From assembly GCF_003788585.1 (NCBI RefSeq), contig NZ_AYKG01000045.1, positions 62,001 to 126,000 of the forward strand: a stretch of DNA of 64,000 nucleotides, written 5' to 3'. The translations under genes and the position numbers were made by a program. Origin of the DNA: Salinisphaera japonica YTM-1 (lineage in GTDB: Bacteria > Pseudomonadota > Gammaproteobacteria > Nevskiales > Salinisphaeraceae). Of this stretch, positions 27,691-36,678 are shown piece by piece. The notes under the pieces were generated by a model. It searched no databases. It saw nothing but the letters and a program-made list of their open reading frames with translations, and was not told where the DNA came from. Every line of letters starts with the position of its first letter. The first letter of the stretch is position 1.

Positions 27691-28746
27691 TTAACGGACT
27701 GCGTTGTTCATTTCGTTAACCACGAACGCGCCGTATTTCTTGAAATCGAACGTCGACTCGAACAATTGCCGACCGGCACGCGCAATCTCGCGGCGCTCGT
27801 CCTCGGCTGTGGCGTAATGGCGAATTTTGTCGATCAGATCATCGAGATCGTCGAAACAGACAAAATGCTCGTTTTCTCGTGCACCGCCCGGCAATGCCAG
27901 ATCCCGAATCGATGGGCTGCTCAGGCAGAAGGCCGACAACAGCCATAGCTCCCAGTGGCGATGGGTAAACTCGCCCAGACCGTCCAGCGCCAGATTCACG
28001 CGCGAGTCGCGAATGGCCTGCACGTACCGATCCGTATCGAGCGCGGGTGCGGCGACGTCGGGGGCGACATCTGTGTCGATATCGTGCGGCTGAATACCGC
28101 CGATGGCCGTTATCTCCGGCGCGGCCAGCACCCGTCGCCAGACCTCGGGGCGCAACGGCGAACTTTGCGTGCCGTAGAAACAGGCGTCATACAACGCCGT
28201 CTCGCTGGGCTTGTCGAAACCGAAGGTCTGCGGCACCAACCGGGCCACGTTATGACGCCGCGCCGGAATCAACGGACAATCAAGCCAGGCAAGACGAATC
28301 TTGTCTCGGTTGTGGTTCGTGATCGAATATCGCGCCAAGTTGGCGTAATGCTCGCGCTTGAACACCACATCGAATCGATCCAAGCACTGATCGTCAACCA
28401 TGAAACCGGCTTGGGGATTACTGATGAAAAACGCTTTCGCCAGCCCCTCGATCCCGCTGACGAAATCAAACTCGCGAACGTTGGTGCCTTCACCCGATGA
28501 GTCAGCCTTGCTACAGATAATTAGATAATCGAAGCGTTGACCGATCTCCCGCCGGTGTCGATAGAGCCAGGCAAGACTGGCCTCGGTGACGTCGAAACTG
28601 GCGTGCAGCGCTGAGCGCATGAAACCGCACTGGCCACGCAGCTTGCGATAGCGGTTCTTCTTGCGTCGCAGGCGCGTAATCAATCCAGCGCCGATATCGG
28701 GATAGTGACGGCCGATATACAACACACGCACCGCGTCGTTATTCAT
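27691..28746 (-). CDS. Glycosyltransferase-like protein (GT-B, group 1-like C-terminus)
   Basis: The 351-aa protein starts VRVLYIGRHYPDIGAGLI. It has DYLIICSKADSSG, the central ACFYGTQSSPLRPEVW and a C-terminal HWELWLLSAFCLSSPS followed by HFVCFDDLDDLIDKIRHYA. The end matches the pattern of glycosyltransferases that scan a donor site, but the usual EX7E motif is not plain. It is convergent with the capsule-like gene (21 bp apart). I call it a probable surface-glycan transferase with low certainty about activity. Confidence 0.55.
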   Translation of the reverse strand: MNNDAVRVLYIGRHYPDIGAGLITRLRRKKNRYRKLRGQCGFMRSALHASFDVTEASLAWLYRHRREIGQRFDYLIICSKADSSGEGTNVREFDFVSGIEGLAKAFFISNPQAGFMVDDQCLDRFDVVFKREHYANLARYSITNHNRDKIRLAWLDCPLIPARRHNVARLVPQTFGFDKPSETALYDACFYGTQSSPLRPEVWRRVLAAPEITAIGGIQPHDIDTDVAPDVAAPALDTDRYVQAIRDSRVNLALDGLGEFTHRHWELWLLSAFCLSSPSIRDLALPGGARENEHFVCFDDLDDLIDKIRHYATAEDERREIARAGRQLFESTFDFKKYGAFVVNEMNNAVR

Positions 28747-28825
28747 GGATCATGCCTTGTCGCCGATTATGATTTTCGAATACAGGTATCGGGCGCGCTG
28801 ATCGCGCCAGCGCGTGGCGCGTGCA

Positions 28826-29680
28826 TCACAAGCCAACCGCGTGTCGCACATGATCCCACGCCGTGCCGTCGGCCAGCTCGTGGCGCTGCCATTGTTTCCA
28901 GGCCAGGTCGTGGGCCCACACGCCTCGATCCGGTCGCACTATCGATGCCTCGATATCATGACCGCCCATCGGCCATGCCATCGACACATCGCTTTCCACG
29001 ATGATCGGCACGCCGGCCAGAACCGCCTCGATACCGGTGTTCGAACTGTACGTGATCACGCAGTCGACCGCGGCCATATCCTCGGCCAGAGAATGCGCCG
29101 AGGCCACGGCGTGTGCCGGACATTCGGTGAAACCAAGCGGATGCGGTCGATAAATGACCTGGCGGCCCATCGCATGAAGCCGAGCGGCACGCTCGGCCGC
29201 CCATTCGTCAACTTGCACGCCGTTGAGCGATATATCGCCGGGGACCTGGCCAATCAGAAGCACACGGCCGGTATCCCGATGCTGCCACTCACGCCATAGA
29301 TGACCGAAGTGCTGCTCGAAGCGCACGCCGTTATCGCCGGCCGGCCCATACCGACCGTGATTGTTGAGCCCGTCGAAGGCCAGACTTGCCCAGCCGCGAC
29401 GCGGCGGCAAGAACCCGCGCTCGAGAATCAGCGCGTGCTGGCCCTCACTTTGCGCCAGGCGATCGAACATCGCGGGTTCATGCCAGCCCCAGAACACATG
29501 CACATCAGCGTCCAAGGGGCGGCCCGGCCGATACAGTCTGGTTTTGATGTCGTGTCGACGAAACCCCTGGCGTAGGGCGACCGACCAGTCGATCTTTTCG
29601 CGTTTGCGCCGGACACGACGCCGGGCCCGCCGTGTCCACGGCCAGCCCGGCGGATAGGTATGAAAACAAACGTCGATCAT
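28826..29680 (-). CDS. Capsule-synthesis-like or GT-B-like protein
   Basis: A 284-aa protein: VHVFWGWHEPAMFDRLA, HALILERGFLPPRRGWASLAFDGLNNHG, VLLIGQVPGDISLNG, RQVIYRPHPLG and VITYSSNTGIEAVLAGVPIIVE. The RPHP and SSNTGIEAVLAG blocks are seen in capsule-export/capsule-synthesis proteins that recognise a nucleotide donor. Its ATG overlaps the stop of the GT29-like gene (ATGA), so the two are coupled. The acceptor is unknown. Confidence 0.62.
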   Translation of the reverse strand: MIDVCFHTYPPGWPWTRRARRRVRRKREKIDWSVALRQGFRRHDIKTRLYRPGRPLDADVHVFWGWHEPAMFDRLAQSEGQHALILERGFLPPRRGWASLAFDGLNNHGRYGPAGDNGVRFEQHFGHLWREWQHRDTGRVLLIGQVPGDISLNGVQVDEWAAERAARLHAMGRQVIYRPHPLGFTECPAHAVASAHSLAEDMAAVDCVITYSSNTGIEAVLAGVPIIVESDVSMAWPMGGHDIEASIVRPDRGVWAHDLAWKQWQRHELADGTAWDHVRHAVGL

Positions 29681-30780
29681 GTGTGTAGATGGAGGCGAGG
29701 ATCGGACTCGATGAGATATCGCGCATAGCGACGTTCGGCATCAAAGTCATGATCGGTCGACATGGGCCGTGTCGGCTGGCTGTCGGAGCGTGTATCGCCG
29801 AAATCGAAACCGTAGATATCAAGCCGGGCGCAGGGTGACGCGGCCAATAGGTCGAGGGCTTTCATGCCGGTCGAGGCTGTTTTTCCCAGCCGCTGCGCCA
29901 GTGCGCGATCTCGTCGTTTCGATAATATGTGCAGTCGTCGTGTCGCAAACATCCAGGCCGGGATGTTACGCATCATTTTTGGTCGTCGGCTGACCCAGAC
30001 CAGGCGCTCGACGCCCCGTCGCTCGGCGGTCGTGCGGCTCATCGGCAGCGCGGTGATGAGCCAATCGGTGCGCCGACCGTGCGAACGCTCGCTTACGAGC
30101 ACGCCGCGGTTGCAACGTATCACGCAGTCGGCGGCGTCAATGGCCGGGCCGTAGGCCTGCTTCGCCAGGGACGCTGCGCCGCCAACCAGCGCGACACGTT
30201 GGCCGGCCAGCTCTCGCAACAGCTTGTCTTGTGAGCGCGGTCTTCTGACAAGCCGCCAGAGACGCCCGAGCAGACGTTGACGACGACGGGACCAAACGGC
30301 GTGCCGCCGCTGGCGTGCCGACAGCACGGCCATCTCGCCTGCAAGCGCCGGACTGATCGGTGCGGTGACGATCACGCAGTACTCGTGCGGTGTATCCGCG
30401 ACCAATGCCGCGTGGCCGAACACGCTCGCGATCCGCTCACACCACCACGTGCTGTCATGAACACTCGCGAATTCGTTATGCCCGTCGACTAACGGACGGC
30501 TGGAATATCGTGTCGAAATACGAAAGACACCGTGGCGACCAACACGGCGCGCCGCATCCAGCGCCCGCGCCAGCGCGTCCGCATCCAGGTATTGCAGCAC
30601 GCGGTCACTGGCGACCAGCGTGTCGTTGGCGTCGCTCGCGGCCGTATCGTCATCGACGCCGTTGGCGGCATCGTCGAGATGCTGGGCTACCAGCCGCGAG
30701 AGACCGAGGGCACTCGCAGTCGCCTGCACCCATGCCGGCGCCGTATCGAGCGGCTGCTGTGACAGACACGGATCAAGCAT
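29677..30780 (-). CDS. GT29-like sialyltransferase with methyltransferase-like N-terminus (copy 1)
   Basis: A 367-aa two-part protein. Residues 1-140 look like a truncated SAM-methyltransferase fold (DTLVASDRVLQYLDADALAR, FRISTRYSSRPLVDGHN). Residues 190-367 carry sialyltransferase-type motifs: RVALVGGAASLAKQAYGPAI with DCVIRCNRG (motif L), STGMKALDLLAASPC with LDIYGFDFG (motif S), and HX4E in HDFDAE near the end. GT29 enzymes use CMP-sialic acid, which fits the CMP-sugar module at 33.9-38.1 kb. The ATG at 30780 is preferred; a GTG lies at 30786. It overlaps the GT4 gene upstream. A paralogue is at 42257. Confidence 0.75.
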   Translation of the reverse strand: MLDPCLSQQPLDTAPAWVQATASALGLSRLVAQHLDDAANGVDDDTAASDANDTLVASDRVLQYLDADALARALDAARRVGRHGVFRISTRYSSRPLVDGHNEFASVHDSTWWCERIASVFGHAALVADTPHEYCVIVTAPISPALAGEMAVLSARQRRHAVWSRRRQRLLGRLWRLVRRPRSQDKLLRELAGQRVALVGGAASLAKQAYGPAIDAADCVIRCNRGVLVSERSHGRRTDWLITALPMSRTTAERRGVERLVWVSRRPKMMRNIPAWMFATRRLHILSKRRDRALAQRLGKTASTGMKALDLLAASPCARLDIYGFDFGDTRSDSQPTRPMSTDHDFDAERRYARYLIESDPRLHLHT

Positions 30781-31822
30781 CGCCACGCGTTATGTCTTGA
30801 TAGATCGTTTGATAAGCATCAGCCATTCGGTCGACGTTGAACGCCCGGGCGGTCTCCTGCCCGGCCACAGCCATGCGATGTGCCCATTCCGGCGCCTCGA
30901 ATAAGCGAAGCAAAGCTTGTTCAAGCGCGCGCGAGTCGCCCGCCGGCACCAGCAAACCGTTGACGTCATGCTCGATGAACTCGGGCAGGCCGTCGACCGC
31001 CGACGCGATGACGGGCAAGCCAGCCCGCATGGCGTCCAGCGCAGCGCCGCCGATACCCTCGTGGCGTGAGGGTAGAACGAACGCGTCGGCCGCGGCCAGA
31101 TAATCGCCGACGTTATCAACAAAGCCGGCGAACTCGATGCTGGCTTTGCCGTCCCGTGCCTGGCGCTCGAATCGTTCGCGGTCTCGTCCAGCGCCGACGA
31201 GCACGAAATGCATGCCACTCTGGCGGGCGGCGAGGCCGTGCGCTGCCTCGATCAGACACGACTGGCCTTTCTGCGCATCCACAAGCGCCGCCACGTTGAC
31301 CACCACATAAGACGACCCCCAGCGTGCCCGCAGACGGTCTCGTATCTCGGGGTTCACCGCCAGATCACTGAGCGCACTGTAAACCGTCGTCGTCGGCCGC
31401 CCTGCATATGCCGCGATGACCGCGGATACCGACTTGGCAACCCCTACACACGCCGCCGCGTTCGCATACACCGCACGCGTCAGCGCGCTGTTACTCGGCC
31501 GCTTGCCCAAACGACGGGTAACAAGATAGGGCAAGCCCGAAACACGCCAGCGCAGCCAAGCCAGTTGCGCGCCTCGCGTGTCGTGCGCATGCACGACATC
31601 CCCCTGGACACACCGCAGTTTGGTCGGAAACGGTCGTGCGATGGCTTGAATATCCAGACCGGGAACATCAGCCAGGCGCTGGCCCAGGGGCTGGCCAGCA
31701 CGAACGACAGCACGCTGGGTCAAGCCACGCTGGGACAGCGCACGAATCAAGAGCTCGGTCTGTCGTTCGCCGCCGCGATACCCCCGCGAGAGATTCAGAT
31801 GACAGACGTGCGCCATAGACAT
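30773..31822 (-). CDS. Family 4 glycosyltransferase
   Basis: The 349-aa GT-B protein begins AHVCHLNLSRGYRGGERQTELL. It then shows VVHAHDTRGAQLAWL, TVYSALSDLAVNPEIRD, VVVNVAALVDAQKGQSCLIEA, HFVLVGAGRDRERFE, ADAFVLPSRHEGIGGAALDAMRAGLPV and GLPEFIEHDVNGLLVPAGD. The RHEGIGGAALDAM stretch is the donor-site EX7E region. It is the first gene of a tightly overlapping minus-strand run with the GT29-like and capsule-like genes. Confidence 0.88.
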   Translation of the reverse strand: MSMAHVCHLNLSRGYRGGERQTELLIRALSQRGLTQRAVVRAGQPLGQRLADVPGLDIQAIARPFPTKLRCVQGDVVHAHDTRGAQLAWLRWRVSGLPYLVTRRLGKRPSNSALTRAVYANAAACVGVAKSVSAVIAAYAGRPTTTVYSALSDLAVNPEIRDRLRARWGSSYVVVNVAALVDAQKGQSCLIEAAHGLAARQSGMHFVLVGAGRDRERFERQARDGKASIEFAGFVDNVGDYLAAADAFVLPSRHEGIGGAALDAMRAGLPVIASAVDGLPEFIEHDVNGLLVPAGDSRALEQALLRLFEAPEWAHRMAVAGQETARAFNVDRMADAYQTIYQDITRGDA

Positions 31823-31888
31823 GCCCGAGACGAGACAATGCGCGCGCCGATCGACCCCACGCCGCTATCGACTCGACGATTCACGTGA

Positions 31889-32815
31889 TTAAGCCCCGCC
31901 CAGCACCAGTCGCTGCAATTCGCTGTGCTGTGTGCCGGCCATATGTCGATACGGCGCGGCGTCCTGATAACCGGACGGCGGGAACAGAAAACTCGTTGGG
32001 GTGACGAACTGGTAAAACCCGACGACCCTCGGCTTGCCGCCGGATTGAACCCGGCTGCCAAAATGAAAGCAGCGACTGGTATCGGCAAACACAGCGGTGC
32101 CGGCCGGGCCGGTTATTTCATGTTGGCTGGCTGTTCCCACCGTCTTGTTGGCCGTGTCGTCGCTGACGCGATAGCCCTTGCGGCCATAGGTATAGCCGAT
32201 ATTCGAGCGCAGCGTATCCGAGGCCTGGGCCTCCATGAGCGTCAGCGGACCACTGGCGGCGTCGACATCGCTGGCATAGACGAACACCTTGAGTTGGGTC
32301 GTATCATCCCAGTCACAGTGATAGAGCTGACTGGCGTGATGCTGCGACGGCGAATTGTCGGATTTCCAGACATCCATCTTCGCCAGCACCGGCACGACGC
32401 CTAGATAGGCCGATACCGCCGCGATCACGTCCTCGCGCAGTGGGAAACGCAAAAACGGCGAGTCGTCAGGCAGACAAGCCGTATCCAGATAACCCTGCTG
32501 CAAGAAATCCTTGTTGCCCGGGGCCATGCCCGACTCACGCTCGGCCACGATCTGGCCAGCGGCGGTGACGATCTCGCCAATCTCATCGAACGTTCCGGGC
32601 GCGAACAAGGCAAAGCCTTTATCGCGAGCGATTGCATGCGCCAGATCCGTCTGTTGGAACTCGGCGGCAAGCTGTTCTCGCCGGGTCAATGATGCTCCCT
32701 GGCGTGCCCCGAGGCGCTTGGCATACCACTGACGCCGGCGCGGCGTCCCTTTGACGAAATAATCCCACAACGCCTTGTTATGGCCTTGTTTATTCGTGCG
32801 AAAGAGGTTTTTCAT
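31889..32815 (-). CDS. Phytanoyl-CoA dioxygenase (PhyH)-like oxygenase
   Basis: A 308-aa double-stranded beta-helix protein: QLYHCDWDDTTQLKVFVY holds the HxD iron ligands, GPLTLMEAQASDTLRSN follows, and AVFADTSRCFHFGSRV supplies the distal His. The family uses Fe(II) and 2-oxoglutarate for hydroxylation. In a glycan cluster it may hydroxylate a sugar, fatty acid or other substituent, but the substrate is unknown. It stands alone on the minus strand, with 66 bp to the GT4 gene downstream and 117 bp upstream. Confidence 0.72.
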   Translation of the reverse strand: MKNLFRTNKQGHNKALWDYFVKGTPRRRQWYAKRLGARQGASLTRREQLAAEFQQTDLAHAIARDKGFALFAPGTFDEIGEIVTAAGQIVAERESGMAPGNKDFLQQGYLDTACLPDDSPFLRFPLREDVIAAVSAYLGVVPVLAKMDVWKSDNSPSQHHASQLYHCDWDDTTQLKVFVYASDVDAASGPLTLMEAQASDTLRSNIGYTYGRKGYRVSDDTANKTVGTASQHEITGPAGTAVFADTSRCFHFGSRVQSGGKPRVVGFYQFVTPTSFLFPPSGYQDAAPYRHMAGTQHSELQRLVLGGA

Positions 32816-32932
32816 AACAGCACTTCAAACCGTTCGGTGATGGACCAAACCCGTCCCTGGCAGTGCCCCGGAGTATAGAAGATCAGCCCGATCTATGCTG
32901 ACAAGCGATCACCACGAAACGCCAGCGCTCAT

Positions 32933-33775
32933 TCAGATTCGCCATCCCACGGCCATCGCGACGCGCTTGAGGCTTTGCCCGAAGCGCTTGGACGCCGGGT
33001 CATCGAACCGCTGCGCGCTGTAGGCGAACGCACCGGTGTGATCATCGTAGTGACAGTCACGATGATCGACGATCTGGCTTTGCCAGGCTTCAGCGGCAAC
33101 ACGCCAGTGATGGTTCGGCTTGCGGCGGCCTTTTTCAGCCGCGACCTGGCGCACAGCCAGCCGGGCCTTGAGTTGCTCCGGGTCCCGCGCGCGAAAATGC
33201 TGCATCAGAATCCGCCGCCGGGCGAGCGGCCCGCGTGGTGTGGGCCAGTGTTCACTGCCCTGCCAATGCAGGTGCGGGTGATGACGCATGAAACGCAACT
33301 CTTCATAGGTTGCCCGGTAATACCGGCGACGCTCGGTGATGGGCCGGTCGCGGTCGGCCAGGCTTTCCTGACCGGCTTGCCAGGCCGCCCAATCGAGATC
33401 GGTGTACTCATAAAACAGGTTGATGGCGTTGACACGACAATCCAGCGGCGACACGGCACGCAGAAATGCGCGCGGGTCTTGCGGATAGTGCTCATCGCCG
33501 TCGAGACGGCACCACCAGTCCCCGGACGAGGCCTCTTCTCGCAGACGATAGAACGGAATCATGCGCAGATCGTTGTGAAAGGCGCCGGTATAACGGCCGA
33601 TGCAATCAATGCGCCCCGGGTATGCCCGCGCCACGCGCTCAATGACATCGACCGTATCGTCGTCGCTGTCGTTGTCCAGAATCGCGATGCGATCACACCA
33701 GGCCAGGGCCGCTTCAAGGGTCTGCCCGACGATATCGCCCTCGTTTTTCAAAACCATCAGACCGAAAATCTTCAT
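32933..33775 (-). CDS. Family 2-like glycosyltransferase
   Basis: A 280-aa protein beginning MKIFGLMVLKNEGDIVGQ, with IAILDNDSDDDTVDVIERVA, the metal-binding WWCRLDGDEHYPQDPR, and INLFYEYTDLDWAAW. This is the short GT2 type that starts with a lone N-terminal KNE motif. I chose the ATG at 33775 (GAGGTGG upstream); the longer frame to 33853 adds unlike Arg-rich residues. It is divergent from the oxidoreductase gene, with 99 bp between. Confidence 0.8.
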   Translation of the reverse strand: MKIFGLMVLKNEGDIVGQTLEAALAWCDRIAILDNDSDDDTVDVIERVARAYPGRIDCIGRYTGAFHNDLRMIPFYRLREEASSGDWWCRLDGDEHYPQDPRAFLRAVSPLDCRVNAINLFYEYTDLDWAAWQAGQESLADRDRPITERRRYYRATYEELRFMRHHPHLHWQGSEHWPTPRGPLARRRILMQHFRARDPEQLKARLAVRQVAAEKGRRKPNHHWRVAAEAWQSQIVDHRDCHYDDHTGAFAYSAQRFDDPASKRFGQSLKRVAMAVGWRI

Positions 33776-33874
33776 CACCACCACCTCATTCCTGACCCGC
33801 ACCGCGGACACTGCTACCCTTCCCGGCACGTTCGGCCGACGCCGTACCCTCATTCATGGATGCCAGCGGACGCA

Positions 33875-34969
33875 ATGATAGATAAAGTCAAGATTTTTGG
33901 CGCCGGCTCGATCGGCAATCATATGGCCCACGCCGCGCGCACGCTGGGTTGGTCGGTAGATATCTGTGACGTGGATTCCGACGCCCTGGCGCGTACGCGC
34001 GATCAGATCTATCCCTCACGCTATGGCAGCTGGGACGACTCGATCGGCTTGTACGATACGGCTACGGTGCCCGCCGGCGGCTATGATCTGATCGTGATCG
34101 GCACGCCGCCCGATCTACACATGCCACTTGCGCTCACCGCACTCGAGGAACGCCCCGCCGCGATCCTGATCGAAAAGCCCGCCAGCACGCCGCTCTCCGA
34201 TCTGGATCAGCAGGTGCATGACCGCGCGCTGGAACTGGGCGTGCGGGTGTTTGTCGGCTATGACCACGTCGTCGGCCAGGCCAGTCATCGATTCGGTGAG
34301 TACGTCGCCACAGGCGATACCGGCACGACACGTACGCTGGACGTGGAATTCCGCGAATACTGGGGCGGCATCTTCGCTGCCCATCCCTGGCTGGCCGGCC
34401 CGGCCGACAGCTATCTGGGCTACTGGAAGCGTGGTGGCGGCGCGCTCGGCGAGCACTCTCATGCGCTCAACATGTGGCAGCACATGGCGCATCTCGTGGG
34501 CGCCGGCCGCGTGGTCCAGGTATCCGCGATGCTGGATATCGTATCCGACGGCCAAGCCGAATATGATCGCCTGGCCGCACTACATCTGGTTACCGAAAAC
34601 GGGTTGTGCGGCCGCGTGGTTCAGGACGTTGTCACCCAGCCAACGAGAAAATGGGCACGGCTTCAGGGCGAGCACGGCCATGTGGAATGGATCGCCGGCC
34701 ACGAGCCCGGTGCCGATGCGGTCATACATGCCACCGGCAGCGCCCCGGGTGAAACCGAGCTATTTCACAAGACGCGGCCCGATGATTTCATCGCCGAGCT
34801 CGAGCACATCGAGCGTCATGTGGCCGAGGCGACACCATCGCCGCTGGATCTGTCCCGCGGGCTGGACACGATGTTGGTCATTGCCGCGGCCCATCGCTCG
34901 CATCGCGAGCAGCGCGCGGTACGCATCGATCATCAACAGGGCTACAACATAAAAAGCCTAACCGCCTGA
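33875..34969 (+). CDS. Gfo/Idh/MocA-family oxidoreductase of the nonulosonate module
   Basis: A 364-aa protein: N-terminal Rossmann fold (KVKIFGAGSIGNHMAHAARTLG, VDICDVDSDALARTRD), the diagnostic EKP motif in ILIEKPASTPLSDLD, and the central EYWGGIFAAHPWLAG followed by GGGALGEHSHALNMWQHM. The family reduces or oxidises sugars or nucleotide sugars with NAD(P). It starts the plus-strand module and lies 67 bp before the NeuB-type gene, so it may prepare or modify the sugar precursor. An ATG at 33860 is an alternative start. Confidence 0.78.
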   Translation: MIDKVKIFGAGSIGNHMAHAARTLGWSVDICDVDSDALARTRDQIYPSRYGSWDDSIGLYDTATVPAGGYDLIVIGTPPDLHMPLALTALEERPAAILIEKPASTPLSDLDQQVHDRALELGVRVFVGYDHVVGQASHRFGEYVATGDTGTTRTLDVEFREYWGGIFAAHPWLAGPADSYLGYWKRGGGALGEHSHALNMWQHMAHLVGAGRVVQVSAMLDIVSDGQAEYDRLAALHLVTENGLCGRVVQDVVTQPTRKWARLQGEHGHVEWIAGHEPGADAVIHATGSAPGETELFHKTRPDDFIAELEHIERHVAEATPSPLDLSRGLDTMLVIAAAHRSHREQRAVRIDHQQGYNIKSLTA

Positions 34970-35036
34970 ACCCAATTAAAAGACGCCCGGTTCGCTTGCG
35001 ACAGCCGAGCGGTTGCATATCGAGGAGACTACAACA

Positions 35037-36677
35037 ATGCGTCAGTCGTACGATTTCAACGATCTGTTCATCTTCGAGATGGCCAATAATCATCAGGGCG
35101 ATGTACAGCACGGGCTGAAGATCATTCGCGAGATGGGCTCGGCCGCGCGCGACCACGGGGTTCGCGCCGCCGTGAAGTTCCAGTTTCGAGATCTGGACAG
35201 CTTTATCCACCCGGATTTCCGTGATGCATCCGAGCCCAAACACATCCAGCGCTTCCTCTCGACCGAATTGACGCTCGATGCGTTCGGCGTGATGTTCGAC
35301 GAGGTCCGGGCTCAAGGCATGCTGACCATGTGCACGCCTTTCGACGAGCGCTCGGTCGACCATATCGAGGCGATGGGTTTCGATATCATCAAGGTCGCCA
35401 GCGCGTCGTGTCAGGACTGGCCGCTGCTTGAACGGATCAGCGAAGCCAACCTGCCGGTGATCGTATCCACCGGCGGTCAGGACATCGCCTCGATCGATAA
35501 TATATCGAGCTTCTGTCATCACCGCGGCATCGATCATGCGCTCATGCATTGTGTCGCGCTGTATCCCACGCCGGACGCGCACTGCCAGCTCAACCAGATC
35601 GACCGGCTCAGTGAGCGCTATCGCGACACCACGATCGGCTGGTCGACCCATGAGGCGCCAGACGATACGGACGTCGTGATCGCCGCGTACGCCAAAGGCG
35701 CACGCATCTTTGAAAAACACGTCGGCGTGATTGATGGCCCCGTGACCGCGCTAAACGCGTATTCGGCCACCCCCGAGCAGGTTCGTGCATGGCTGGCCGC
35801 CTATCAGAAGGCTGTCGCGCTGTGCGGTAACGATATCCACGACACGCACCACACGCAGGCCGAACGAGACGCGCTGGCGGCACTGCAGCGCGGTGTTTAC
35901 GCTCGTGCCCCGCTGACCGCCGGCCAGGAGATCGGCCTCGACGATGTCTTTTTCGCAATGCCACTGCACGACGGCCAGCTGATTTCCGGGCGCTTCAAGG
36001 CCGGCACGGTGGTCAATCAAGAGGTGGAGGCACAAGGCGTAATCGATGAGGGCGCCACCGATATACCCAGCGATCCGGATCGCAAGGTCATTCAATCATC
36101 GCTGCACCAGATCAAGGCGATGCTCAACGAAGCACGAATCCCGCTGAATTCCGACTTTAAGGTCGAGTATTCGCATCATCACGGCGTCGAAAATTTCCGT
36201 GAGATCGGCGCCGTGTTGATCGACGTCGTCAATCGCAGCTATTGCAAGAAGATCGTGGCGCAGCTGCCCGGCCAGTATCACCCGGCCCACTTTCACAAGC
36301 TCAAGGATGAAACGTTCATTGTGGTCTACGGCACACTTCATCTGGAGGTCGACGGCCATCACAAGATTCTCTCGCCGGGCGAGACGGCCGTGGTTCAGCC
36401 GGGCGTGTGGCACCACTTCTGGACCGAGACCGGCGTGATTTTCGAAGAGATATCGTCGACGCATAAAAACGACGACTCCTTCTACAAGGACAAACGCATC
36501 AATCGCATGCCGCGTGCTGATCGCAAGACCATCGTCGATCACTGGGGCCGCTTCACGCTGGGCGACAAAAACGATTCGCGCGACGAGATCTGGACGCCGC
36601 GCCGCCCCGCCGCCGATGAGCCGGCGCCCAGTGACGCCGAGGATGAGGAAACCGGCGCAGCCACAGTCGATCCTTGA
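35037..36677 (+). CDS. neuB: NeuB-type nonulosonic-acid synthase with SAF and cupin domains
   Basis: A 546-aa protein. Residues 1-265 are the NeuB TIM barrel: FIFEMANNHQGD, AAVKFQFRDLDSFI, TMCTPFDERSVDHIEAMGFD, PVIVSTGGQDIASI, CVALYPTPDAHCQLNQI, GWSTHE and ARIFEKHVGV. Residues 275-345 are a SAF (antifreeze-like) domain (RGVYARAPLTAGQEIGLDD). From about 350 there is a long tail with a cupin: GQYHPAHFHKLKDETFIVVY with GETAVVQPGVWHHFW, resembling lyxose/mannose-isomerase cupins. NeuB enzymes condense PEP with a hexosamine or mannose (phosphate). Start ATG 35037 follows GAGGAG. Confidence 0.88.
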   Translation: MRQSYDFNDLFIFEMANNHQGDVQHGLKIIREMGSAARDHGVRAAVKFQFRDLDSFIHPDFRDASEPKHIQRFLSTELTLDAFGVMFDEVRAQGMLTMCTPFDERSVDHIEAMGFDIIKVASASCQDWPLLERISEANLPVIVSTGGQDIASIDNISSFCHHRGIDHALMHCVALYPTPDAHCQLNQIDRLSERYRDTTIGWSTHEAPDDTDVVIAAYAKGARIFEKHVGVIDGPVTALNAYSATPEQVRAWLAAYQKAVALCGNDIHDTHHTQAERDALAALQRGVYARAPLTAGQEIGLDDVFFAMPLHDGQLISGRFKAGTVVNQEVEAQGVIDEGATDIPSDPDRKVIQSSLHQIKAMLNEARIPLNSDFKVEYSHHHGVENFREIGAVLIDVVNRSYCKKIVAQLPGQYHPAHFHKLKDETFIVVYGTLHLEVDGHHKILSPGETAVVQPGVWHHFWTETGVIFEEISSTHKNDDSFYKDKRINRMPRADRKTIVDHWGRFTLGDKNDSRDEIWTPRRPAADEPAPSDAEDEETGAATVDP

Positions 36678-36678
36678 T

